From positions 144,792 to 208,791 of the forward strand of contig MLDA01000002.1 of the NCBI GenBank assembly GCA_023896275.1: a stretch of DNA of 64,000 nt. The letters run 5' to 3'. The position numbers and the translations under genes are program-made. Below the pieces are notes generated by a model. The model worked only from the letters and a program-made list of their open reading frames with translations. It did not search any database and was not told the origin of the DNA. This document shows positions 8,574 through 15,492 of the stretch, piece by piece (within the stretch, counting starts at the first letter, position 1; each line of letters begins with the position of its first letter). Source of the DNA: Kocuria rosea subsp. polaris. Lineage in GTDB: Bacteria > Actinomycetota > Actinomycetes > Actinomycetales > Micrococcaceae.

Positions 8574-8643
8574 GCGGCCAGTCTAACGCTAGTGTTGACG
8601 CGCAGAACATGGGCCGGGAGGCCACTCGAGCGAGAGGAACACG

Positions 8644-9204
8644 ATGACGAATCGGAACACGCTGCTGGTCTTCGCGCACCGCGACGAGGCGAGTGCGTTC
8701 GCCGACGTGGAGCACCTGGTCAGCGGCATCGGCAAGGTCAATGCGGCGACGTCGCTGGGCCGCGCGCTGGCCGACGGCGATGTCGACGAGGTGCTCGTGT
8801 TGGGCACCGCGGGCGTCATCGGCGACGGCGACTCCCGGTTGGACCTCGACACGGTCTACCAGGTGACCACGCTCCTCCAGCACGACTTCTCGCTGCCCTC
8901 GCCAGTGCTGCACCCCGCTGGCGAGGTCTTGGCCGGTGGTCCCACGGCCACAATGGCCACCGGGGACGTCTTCGTGCAGGACGACGCCCAGCGCGCCCGC
9001 ATCGCTGGGCTCGGGGCCGAGCTCGTGGACATGGAGGGGTACGCGTTCGCGAGCGTGTGTGCGCGCTTTGACGTCCCGCTGCGCATCTTCAAGATCCCGT
9101 CTGACTTCGCTGACAGCACGACGACGGCGGAGGAGTGGGACACGATCGTCTTCCGCAAGAGCGAGCAGCTGCGCGCCTTCTGGGACGAGACGCTCTCCCG
9201 TTGA
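8644..9204 (+). CDS. 5'-methylthioadenosine/S-adenosylhomocysteine nucleosidase-like protein
   Basis: 186-residue nucleoside phosphorylase-fold protein. The diagnostic purine/ribose-binding segment ELVDMEGYAFASVCARF (Met-Glu of the MTA/SAH nucleosidase family) and the following FKIPSDFADS with the catalytic Asp-like position are visible, as are an N-terminal SGIGKVNAA segment and GTAGVIG. It would remove adenine from S-adenosylhomocysteine to give S-ribosylhomocysteine for LuxS, encoded divergently next door. It is shorter than E. coli MtnN (232 residues), as many actinobacterial versions are. GAGAGGAA lies upstream of the ATG. Some relatives act on other nucleosides, but the luxS neighbour favours this role. 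Confidence 0.85.
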   Translation: MTNRNTLLVFAHRDEASAFADVEHLVSGIGKVNAATSLGRALADGDVDEVLVLGTAGVIGDGDSRLDLDTVYQVTTLLQHDFSLPSPVLHPAGEVLAGGPTATMATGDVFVQDDAQRARIAGLGAELVDMEGYAFASVCARFDVPLRIFKIPSDFADSTTTAEEWDTIVFRKSEQLRAFWDETLSR

Positions 9205-9212
9205 AGCGCCCA

Positions 9213-9257
9213 GTGAGTCGACGTCGTTCTGCTCATTCCTAAACGACGTCTGCTCAC
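9213..9257. repeat. long intergenic palindrome (REP-like hairpin)
   Basis: Arms GTGAGTCGACGTCGTT and AACGACGTCTGCTCAC pair over 14 of 16 positions around a 13-nt loop. It sits between the convergent nucleosidase and GNAT genes. It lacks a T-run, so it is not a classic intrinsic terminator; it may be a bidirectional transcription stop or a copy of a dispersed intergenic repeat. Confidence 0.6.
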
Positions 9258-9285
9258 GCCGCCTTCGCGACGCTGGCGACGGGCG

Positions 9286-9828
9286 CTAGTCGTGCAGGAT
9301 CCGCTGATAGAGGTTGTGATCCTGCCAGGTCCCGGCGATCTGCAAGTAGCGCGGGGCCATCCCGATCTGCTGGAATCCTGCCTTCAGCAGGACTCGCTGT
9401 GAACCGATGTTGTGCAGGAGGGTGCTGGCCTCGATGCGGTGCAGTCCGAGGCCGGTGTGCGCTGTTGCGACAATTTCACGCACAGCCGCAGATGCCAGGC
9501 CGCGCCCGGCGTACCGGCTGTCCACCCAGTACCCCAGGCCGGCGCTCTGGAACGGACCGCGCACGATCCCGGCCAGGTTGAACCGGCCGACGAGCTCGTC
9601 GTGAGCAAACAGCCCCAGCGGATATTCGTCTCCGGTCGAGTGCCGAGCGAGGCGCCGGTCGATGTCGTCGGCTTGCCAGGGCTCGGTGTAGTACGCGTCG
9701 GGACGTACCGGTTCCCAAGGTGCCAGGTACTGACGATTACGTTGGGACGCGGCTGCCAACGCTGGGGCATCACTCGGGCGGAGGAGGCGCAGGCTGACGT
9801 CGTCGGTGAGTTGGCCTGAGTCGAACAC
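9286..9828 (-). CDS. GNAT N-acetyltransferase, RimJ/RimL-like
   Basis: 180-residue acetyltransferase of the GNAT superfamily, subgroup with RimJ/RimL (acylation of protein N termini or small amines using acetyl-CoA). Seen: RLLRPSDAPAL at the N end, the YLAPWEPVRP segment typical of RimJ-like proteins, the acetyl-CoA loop DSRYAGRGLASAAV (residues about 103-116), and LHRIEASTLLHNIGSQRVLLKAGF near the C end. Substrate unknown. It is followed, same strand and 31 nt upstream, by proline dehydrogenase, so they may be cotranscribed. Confidence 0.88.
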   Translation of the reverse strand: MFDSGQLTDDVSLRLLRPSDAPALAAASQRNRQYLAPWEPVRPDAYYTEPWQADDIDRRLARHSTGDEYPLGLFAHDELVGRFNLAGIVRGPFQSAGLGYWVDSRYAGRGLASAAVREIVATAHTGLGLHRIEASTLLHNIGSQRVLLKAGFQQIGMAPRYLQIAGTWQDHNLYQRILHD

Positions 9829-9859
9829 CGTCCAACAATAGTCCTGCGCCCGTCGGTGA

Positions 9860-10816
9860 TCAGTCGGTCGACGCGTTGAGATCGGCGAGGGCCAGCAGCG
9901 CGCGCTCCGGGTGCTCTGCGATCCGGTTGAGGACGTAGAGCCACCACTGTGGACCGTAGACGACGTACTCCCGTGTGGCGTAGCCCTCGGCGTTCAGCGT
10001 GTCCAGCAGGCCGTTTCCGAGTCCCTGGAGCATCTCGAACTCGACGTGTGCCCCGCGCAGGTCCTCGCCGAGTTCGGACGTCAAGGCGTGCACGAGTTGC
10101 GGATCATGGGTTGCGAGATTGACGCGATGACCGGCCCTGACCAGGGTGGTGGCCATCGACAGGTAGGCCGCTGTCATCGGCTCGGAGTCGCGGGGATAGG
10201 CGACGGCCTCCGGTTCGAGGAACGCGCCTTTGACCACACGAACGGGACCCGGCAACTCCAGGCAACGGGCAAGATCCTCCGGAGTGCGGTGCAACCGCGC
10301 CTGCAAGGTGATTCCCGTTTCCGGGAAGTTCGAGGCGACCCGCTCATAGATATCCAGAACCAGATCGGTTCGGTCCGAACCTTCCGCGGAGATCATGACG
10401 GACGTACCGGCCTCGCGCGCGGCCTGGGCGATGGAGGTGACGTTCGCCAGACCCAAGTCAGGCGAGACCACGGATCCGATGTGGGAGAGGTCGAAGGAGA
10501 GGGTGGCGGGCTCATCGGCCGCTCCAAGCAGTCGGGCCAGACTGACGAATTCCTGTGTTTCCCGAGCGGCGATTTCCGCGTCGCGCACGGATTCACCGAC
10601 GCACTCGATGCTGCCGCGGTGACCCCGGGCGGCGTTGGCAGTCACGAGGGCCAGGGCGCCGTCGATCGTCTCCCCGGCCGTGTAGCGGCGGGCGATGCGC
10701 CGTGCCAGAGACGCCTGGCCGTGATCGGCCATGACGCGGGCCTTGAGTTCCTCGTCGAGGGCCCAGGCGCGTAGCGTGTCGGCGGCGCGGGCCACTGTTT
10801 TTTCGTCGATCAGCAT
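9860..10816 (-). CDS. proline dehydrogenase
   Basis: 318-residue stand-alone FAD-dependent proline dehydrogenase, the first step of proline catabolism (proline to pyrroline-5-carboxylate at the membrane surface). Features of the PutA-type barrel are visible: DLSHIGSV, MISAEGSDRTDLVLD, LQARLHRTPEDL, RVVKGAFLEP, the NLATHDPQLVHA strand, and the flavin/substrate-binding EFEMLQGLGNGLLD. Length matches monofunctional bacterial enzymes (~300 residues). The usual partner, a P5C dehydrogenase gene, is not in this window. The gene starts 57 nt from the left 34-bp repeat of the island, so its upstream region may have been replaced when the island arrived. Confidence 0.92.
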   Translation of the reverse strand: MLIDEKTVARAADTLRAWALDEELKARVMADHGQASLARRIARRYTAGETIDGALALVTANAARGHRGSIECVGESVRDAEIAARETQEFVSLARLLGAADEPATLSFDLSHIGSVVSPDLGLANVTSIAQAAREAGTSVMISAEGSDRTDLVLDIYERVASNFPETGITLQARLHRTPEDLARCLELPGPVRVVKGAFLEPEAVAYPRDSEPMTAAYLSMATTLVRAGHRVNLATHDPQLVHALTSELGEDLRGAHVEFEMLQGLGNGLLDTLNAEGYATREYVVYGPQWWLYVLNRIAEHPERALLALADLNASTD

Positions 10817-10872
10817 TCCTTGATGCTACTGCGGGAGAACTGCCTCGCTGCCGAACCGGGCCTGAGGCAACG

Positions 10873-10906
10873 AAAAGCCCCGCAGATCAAGGGATCTACG
10901 GGGCTG
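10873..10906. repeat. 34-bp direct repeat, left copy (att-like)
   Basis: Identical to 14099-14132, same orientation: AAAAGCCCCGCAGATC followed by AAGGGATCTACGGGGCTG. Each copy can fold as a terminator hairpin on the minus strand (AGCCCCGTAGATC...GGGGCTTTT). The right copy is the natural terminator of tRNA-Ser(CGA); this one is not attached to a tRNA but abuts a broken terminase-like frame, as expected for a duplicated integration site. Confidence 0.85.
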
Positions 10907-11130
10907 GGTTGCCGGACCAGATCTGCTTCCGGGAGCTCGCCGTTGACGTAGTCCAGGGGTGAGGCGAACCGGGCGTGAACGGCGTGGTGCTGGTCATGCG
11001 CCGTGTGCAGTACTGCGTTGGAGGACAGCCGCGTGCTCTTCGGCGCCGCCAACAGCAGACCCGGGGACGCACCGGTCTTGCCATTGCGCTGGAACGGGCC
11101 GCAGCAGAGCATATTCACCGGTGGAATCAA
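10907..11130 (-). pseudogene. fragment resembling phage terminase large subunit
   Basis: About 74 codons that read like the ATPase start of a phage large terminase. A Walker-A-like segment QRNGKT (compare the usual RQNGK[NT]) is followed by LLLAAPKS, then VLHTAHDQHHAVHARF, like the VLHTAHDQ..A strand of this family, and PEADLVRQ. There is no start of a terminase domain before it and no continuation: the frame runs directly into the left 34-bp repeat. This looks like a prophage remnant cut at the repeat boundary. The family match is from recollection of the motif pattern and needs a profile search; the truncation is plain in the sequence. Confidence 0.45.
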
Positions 11131-11276
11131 GCACCCCTACGGATAGAGGCGTGAACGTTTGCTGAAGTGGATCTAGCGGTGTGGCAACACATTAATGTCC
11201 ATGAGCCCTGATTCGTTACACCATTCCGCGTGCTCCACATCTGATATGTAGGTTATTCCTGTCAAGAGGCAGAGCT

Positions 11277-11309
11277 GAGCGGTCCGCGACTGGTTGTCGT
11301 GGACCGCTC
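11277..11309. terminator. hairpin at the downstream end of the IS element
   Basis: GAGCGGTCC and GGACCGCTC arms, extended by CGAC/GTCG inside, form a strong hairpin. On the plus strand it is followed by TTCTTTGTT. It lies about 230 nt beyond the transposase stop, likely at or near one end of the IS110-family element, where it would block read-through into either side. Confidence 0.55.
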
Positions 11310-11536
11310 TTCTTTGTTCCCGTCAGCCTGTGGTGGCCGGGGCCGGCGCGTCGTGTTCGACGGCGTTGTCAGACTGATATGCGCGGGTTGGTTACCGCAG
11401 GACGAGGTGTTCGGCTGGAGGGTGACCGCTGGTCTAGGTACCGGGCGTGGCCAGCACTGCTGGCTGCTCATAGATGTATCGCGGGTTTCCTCCACGCTGC
11501 CGGGACCGATCGGTCATCAGTGCCGACGGGAAGTCT

Positions 11537-12640
11537 CTACTCAACCGGCCATGGGTGCTCCTGTTGCACGGGTGCGGCCAGGGACCAGCACCAACCGGCG
11601 AGCTCGCGGGCCACGGCCACGTTCGCGATCACGCGTCGTTTCCGGCGGGCCTCGAACTTCTCCCACTGCCGGTGCAGTCGGTGGTTGCCCTGGTGTCCGC
11701 GGACGCGGGAGACTTCGTCGGCACGGTCCTAGCGGGCCTGCATCTCTCGCGAGGGCTGGTATCTGCGCCGGTGGTGCCAGGCGGCTTCGACCAGGAGCCG
11801 GCGGGCGTGGGTGTTCCCCGTTTTGGTGATCGGGCCCTGGGCCCGCGTCGCGCCGGAGGAATGTTCCGACGGTGCCAGGCCGAGGTAGGCGCCGATGGTC
11901 TTTCCAGTGAATCGGGTCCAGTCTCCGACCTCGACGGTGAGACCAAACGCGGTCAACACGCTGATCCCGCGCAGACACATCAGTGCGTGCACGATCTCCG
12001 CGTACGGTTCCGATTCCGCCAGCACCGTGATCCGGCGGTCGAGTCCGTCGCGGCGAGCGAGCGTGAGCTCGACCGTTTCCAAGCAGGAGTCGTACGTTGC
12101 TTGCAGGACCGGGTCCTCGAAGCGTTGTCGATGCAGCCATGCGTGGTGGGCGTTCGTCCAGGTCCGTCCGCCCGAGTACACGATGCCGTGGCGCAGCAGC
12201 AGTTTCGAGAGCCGGTGCCGGGCCCGCATCAGATCTGCCCGGACGTCTTCACGGGCGCGGACCAGGTCCCGGGCCGCTTCGCGGCGGGTTCCCGGTACTG
12301 TCACCGGCGTGATCTGGTCCAGCAGGTTCAGCCGGGCGAGGTGCTCGGCGTCGCGGGCGTCGGTCTTCACTCGGTCCCCGGGTGGGCGCTGGAGCTTCGA
12401 CGGAGCGGCGACCACGCATGTGAAGCCGGCAGCTTCCAGGGCCCGGGCGAGTCCGAACCCGGTCGGGCCGGCCTCGTAGACGACGCGCACCGGTGGTCCC
12501 AGTCCCTTGACCCAGTCCACGACCCCGGTGTTGTTCCCTGGTAGTCGCTGTCGGAGGATCTCGCCGGTGCGCTGATCGATCGCGCAGCCGACGATGCTAC
12601 GGGCATGGACATCCAATCCGACGTAGGTACGCTGGTTCAT
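11537..12640 (-). pseudogene. IS110-family transposase, interrupted by an in-frame amber codon
   Basis: DEDD/Ser transposase of the IS110 family. The RuvC-like DEDD residues are visible as GLDVHARS, VYEAGPTGF and KTDARDAEHLA (residues ~8-105); the C-terminal Transposase_20 domain includes LRGISVLTAFGLTVEVGDW, IGAYLGLAPSE and the presumed nucleophile Ser in SEHSSG. At codon 304 a TAG (11729-11731) follows EMQAR where relatives have Trp (TGG). Reading on in the same frame gives 63 more codons (DRADEVSRVRGHQGNHRLH...) to a normal stop at 11537, so one point mutation removed the tail. Both catalytic domains lie before the TAG. GGAGG is 8 nt before the ATG at 12640 but is embedded in an inverted repeat. 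Confidence 0.88.
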
Positions 12641-12751
12641 GACTGGAACCTCCAGACGTTCAAATGTGGCTCTACCAGTCCACACCCGCCACGGCGGGAT
12701 GGGAACAGGACCGGCAACCCACGTGGATGCTTTGAACGCGAGGTTCCAGTC
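12641..12751 (-). ncRNA. structured leader, candidate IS110 bridge RNA
   Basis: Immediately upstream of the transposase ATG, two complementary blocks enclose 111 nt. GACTGGAACCT (12641-12651) pairs with AGGTTCCAGTC (12741-12751), and GTTCAAA (12658-12664) pairs with TTTGAAC (12731-12737). Inside are two smaller hairpins, TGTGG/CCACA (12665-12683) and CCCGCC/GGCGGG (about 12684-12699), plus an unpaired remainder. IS110-group elements encode a bridge RNA with internal binding loops in this end, so this is a good candidate. The closing stem also covers the GGAGG of the transposase, so it could gate translation instead or as well. Confidence 0.5.
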
Positions 12752-12829
12752 CTACGTGCAGGACCGGCCCCACTTCATATCGTCTAGACGCCCCTACGAT
12801 TCGCCTTGCTTGCCACGTAGGGTCACCCC

Positions 12830-13180
12830 ATGGGACTCAAAGATTGGGTGAAGGATGCCCCCGTTGCGATGTTCGACAAGGTGGTCTTGCGTAAAGATAG
12901 GGTGCAAATGCTGTCAGGGGCCGATAAGGGCAGCTACCCCCTCCAAGGAGTGGAGGCCACTGTTGATACAGGAGAGGCCCTATCGAAGCGGGTGACTCTG
13001 ACCCGGCTAGTGGCTACCGGGGCGTTTGCTCTGGCTTGGCGCAAGAAGCAAGGCGGGGAGTCCTTTTTGGCGATAGAGGGGCCAGACTTTGCCTGGATGG
13101 TACTCGTCAAGCGGGGCCAGTATGCCAAGGCGAAGACATTCGCGGCCAAAGTCAACGAAGCAGCGAGGCTAGCTGCCTAG
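12830..13180 (+). CDS. hypothetical protein, possible PH-like fold, 116 aa
   Basis: 116-residue soluble protein beginning MGLKDWVKDAP. The pattern of short strands (KDRVQMLSG, SYPLQGVEATVD, RVTLTRLVATGAFALAW), then ESFLAIEGPDFAWMVLV and an amphipathic C-terminal helix (AKTFAAKVNEAARLAA), resembles small actinobacterial proteins with a pleckstrin-homology-like fold that are often fused to a SHOCT tail. That tail is absent here. Codon use is less G/C-biased than in neighbouring core genes (for example AAA GAT, CGT AAA GAT AGG), in keeping with its place inside the island. Function unknown. Confidence 0.65.
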   Translation: MGLKDWVKDAPVAMFDKVVLRKDRVQMLSGADKGSYPLQGVEATVDTGEALSKRVTLTRLVATGAFALAWRKKQGGESFLAIEGPDFAWMVLVKRGQYAKAKTFAAKVNEAARLAA

Positions 13181-13695
13181 AACTTCACTGTCGAGTACTC
13201 GGCCCGATAGTCGACCTCGCAACCGGAGAGCAACTCCCGCTCATGATGACGAGGCGTGAATAGCGGCAGCAAGACGCCGAAGGCTACGCGAGCGTGAGGC
13301 CTCGGAATGAAGCTGCCGACACACGCCAACGACAGGAGGGTGACCTGTGCGTTTGAGTGCTGGTCCGCGTCGGTTCTCCTTGTGCTCGTCCGCGGGAGCG
13401 TGTTTGTACTGGCGGATACCGAAGCCAGCGTGTTGGCCCCCGTCTCGACTGGTGCAAGATCGCGGTCCGGCTCGGCATCTTCGAGGTTCGGTGCTTCGAT
13501 GGTCGCGCCAACCTTCCAGAATCCTCGCCAGCGTCCGCCGCGTCTGCTCGGCGTTATCCGCGTATTCCAGATGCAGCATCGACGTTGATGCTGAGGTCGA
13601 TGAGCGCACCCTCGAGGGCATTGGCATAGACGGGCGGCCCGCCGGAGGAGATGCAGCGTGCCGAGGAGAGTGCCCCATGTCCCGCAGGGGGTGAG

Positions 13696-13956
13696 TTAGT
13701 TTGCCCGGGTAGCGCGTTCCCCGGCTCCCACCGAGGCTTGATGACAACCGCAGGAGCACCCAGATAACCGTGCAGTCGACAGATTGCTATCGTCGGCGAG
13801 CGCGGCGCGGATGGCGTCGTCGAGTCCGAGCCTTCGAATTCTTCCGGCCCTTGCTTCGTTGGCCAGCTTGAAGCTGCTCCCGTTCGTGTCGAGGAAGTCC
13901 TTCGGCTCTACAGCCTTTCTCTCGTCGCGGTAGCCGCGCGACTGCTGACCATCCAT
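13696..13956 (-). CDS. doubtful small ORF, 86 aa
   Basis: Frame from an ATG (MDGQQSRGYRDERK) to TAA. The middle, FKLANEARAGRIRRLGLDDAIRAALADDSNL, has the look of a charged helical protein, while the end is Cys/Gly-rich (GCSCGCHQ). Codon use is mixed and no ribosome site is clear. It lies in the decayed right part of the island; it could be a remnant rather than a working gene. Confidence 0.25.
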   Translation of the reverse strand: MDGQQSRGYRDERKAVEPKDFLDTNGSSFKLANEARAGRIRRLGLDDAIRAALADDSNLSTARLSGCSCGCHQASVGAGERATRAN

Positions 13957-14098
13957 GGGCCACGCCGTTCGACTGTGTAGGTAGTAGGTACGGCCGCCGT
14001 CGGCGCGGTCTCGAACTCGGATACTGGCCCTTGGGCTCCCCAATCATCTGGCCAACAAATGTGGGGTTCTCGCCAACATGGCTGGTGGACGGCAAAGA

Positions 14099-14132
14099 AA
14101 AAGCCCCGCAGATCAAGGGATCTACGGGGCTG
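14099..14132. repeat. 34-bp direct repeat, right copy; terminator of tRNA-Ser(CGA)
   Basis: Identical to 10873-10906. On the minus strand it begins 3 nt after the encoded CCA of tRNA-Ser(CGA) and folds as AGCCCCGTAGATC/GATCTGCGGGGCT followed by TTTTTC, a good intrinsic terminator for the tRNA. Confidence 0.85.
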
Positions 14133-14135
14133 CTC

Positions 14136-14226
14136 TGGCGGTGACGGTGGGATTTGAACCCACGGTACGGGGTTACCGTACACAACATTTCGAGTGTTGC
14201 ACCTTCGGCCGCTCGGACACGTCACC
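14136..14226 (-). tRNA. tRNA-Ser(CGA)
   Basis: 91 nt including an encoded CCA. Acceptor arms GGTGACG and CGTCACC, discriminator G, a long variable arm (GTGTACGGTAACCCCGTACC region) as in class II serine tRNAs, T-loop GGTTCAAATCC. The anticodon loop reads CTCGAAA, giving anticodon CGA (codon UCG). Followed by the terminator at 14099-14132. Confidence 0.97.
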
Positions 14227-14306
14227 AGACATGGATTCGTTTGCACGAAACCAGACTGGACCACTGTACCGGAGTCGACGCGGCACGCTCAAATCGGCCC
14301 GGGCCC

Positions 14307-14798
<492 letters not shown>

Positions 14799-14836
14799 CT
14801 AGTCCACCCGGTTCGCGCGGCTGGTAGTTTTGAGGC

Positions 14837-15475
14837 ATGCGAGTACAGGTTGTGGACCATCCGTTGGTCGCCCATAAGGTTTCCGTCCTGCGTGACAAGA
14901 ACACCAGTTCGCCGGTGTTCCGGCAGCTCACCGACGAGCTGGTGACGCTGCTGGCGTACGAGGCCACGGGCGAGGTGAAGACGGTCGAGGTCCAGGTCGA
15001 GACGCCCGTCGCCACGACCACCGGCACCGCTTTCGCCAAGCCCACGCCGCTCGTCGTACCGATCCTGCGCGCCGGCCTCGGCATGCTCGAGGGCATGACC
15101 CGCCTGGTCCCGACAGCCGAGGTCGGATTCCTCGGCATGGCGCGGGACGAGGAAACGCTCAACATCGTCACCTACGCCGAACGCCTTCCGGATGACCTCA
15201 CCGGGCGCCAGGTCTTCCTGCTCGACCCGATGCTCGCGACCGGCGGCACGCTCGTCGAGGCCATCAAGTTCCTCTTCGCCCGCGGAGCCGAGTCCGTGAC
15301 CTGCATCTGCCTCATCGCCGCCCCCGAAGGCATCGCGCGGCTCGAGGAGACGCACGGCGACGACGACCGCATCCGACTGGTGCTCGCGGCCCTCGACGAG
15401 AAGCTCGACGAGAACGCCTACATCGTTCCCGGCCTCGGCGACGCCGGCGATCGCCTGTACGGCCTGGCGCAGTAA
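14837..15475 (+). CDS. upp: uracil phosphoribosyltransferase
   Basis: 212-residue pyrimidine salvage enzyme, uracil + PRPP to UMP. The PRPP-binding loop [17 protein letters not shown], the early [14 protein letters not shown] segment and the uracil-binding [15 protein letters not shown] at the C end are all present. Start [14 protein letters not shown] fits the family. It is monocistronic here: 17 nt downstream lies the end of a convergent sensor kinase gene. Confidence 0.97.
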   Translation: MRVQVVDHPLVAHKVSVLRDKNTSSPVFRQLTDELVTLLAYEATGEVKTVEVQVETPVATTTGTAFAKPTPLVVPILRAGLGMLEGMTRLVPTAEVGFLGMARDEETLNIVTYAERLPDDLTGRQVFLLDPMLATGGTLVEAIKFLFARGAESVTCICLIAAPEGIARLEETHGDDDRIRLVLAALDEKLDENAYIVPGLGDAGDRLYGLAQ

Positions 15476-15492
15476 CTCTCAGCCCGTAGTTC

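Larger units (their letters stand above)
11277..12800 (-). mobile_element. IS110-family insertion sequence (approximate limits)
   Basis: The transposase reading frame (11537-12640) is flanked by non-coding ends of roughly 260 nt downstream and 110-160 nt upstream. IS110-family elements lack terminal inverted repeats and do not make target duplications, so the exact ends cannot be called from one copy; the limits given are the hairpin at 11277 and the start of a different gene region after 12800. The upstream end folds into a strong RNA structure (12641-12751). Confidence 0.65.
10873..14132. mobile_element. small integrated island / prophage remnant next to tRNA-Ser(CGA)
   Basis: Bounded by two perfect 34-bp direct repeats. 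The right repeat is the terminator 3 nt beyond the tRNA-Ser(CGA) CCA end; the left repeat faces proline dehydrogenase. Inside are a terminase-like fragment, an IS110-family element, an AT-richer orphan gene and decayed sequence, with no complete integrase. The simplest reading is that an element inserted at the tRNA terminator, duplicated it, and later lost most of its genes. Confidence 0.55.
13181..14135. other. gene-poor remainder of the island
   Basis: Nearly 1 kb with no confident gene. Codon patterns are irregular and every long frame on both strands lacks recognisable domains. On the minus strand, segments such as GATIEAPNLEDAEPDRDLAP (about 13430-13530) look protein-like but have no proper start and shift frame, suggesting decayed sequence. 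The only frame I list separately is 13696-13956. The right-hand end carries the tRNA-Ser terminator copy of the 34-bp repeat. Confidence 0.5.

Noticed and set aside
11729..11731. Programmed read-through or recoding of the amber codon in the transposase
   Set aside because: No supporting context was seen, and relatives as I recall them have Trp here; a simple nonsense mutation is more likely. Kept as a question in the finding, not as a call.
11299..12544. Plus-strand frames across the IS110 element
   Set aside because: They are antisense to a clear transposase with intact catalytic motifs.
13241..13759. 172-codon minus-strand frame in the island
   Set aside because: Arg/Ser-rich with no recognisable domain or ribosome site; another frame of the same strand looks more protein-like, so this is likely decayed DNA.
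13908..14264. 118-codon minus-strand frame across tRNA-Ser(CGA)
   Set aside because: It reads through the tRNA and its terminator, so it cannot be a normal gene.
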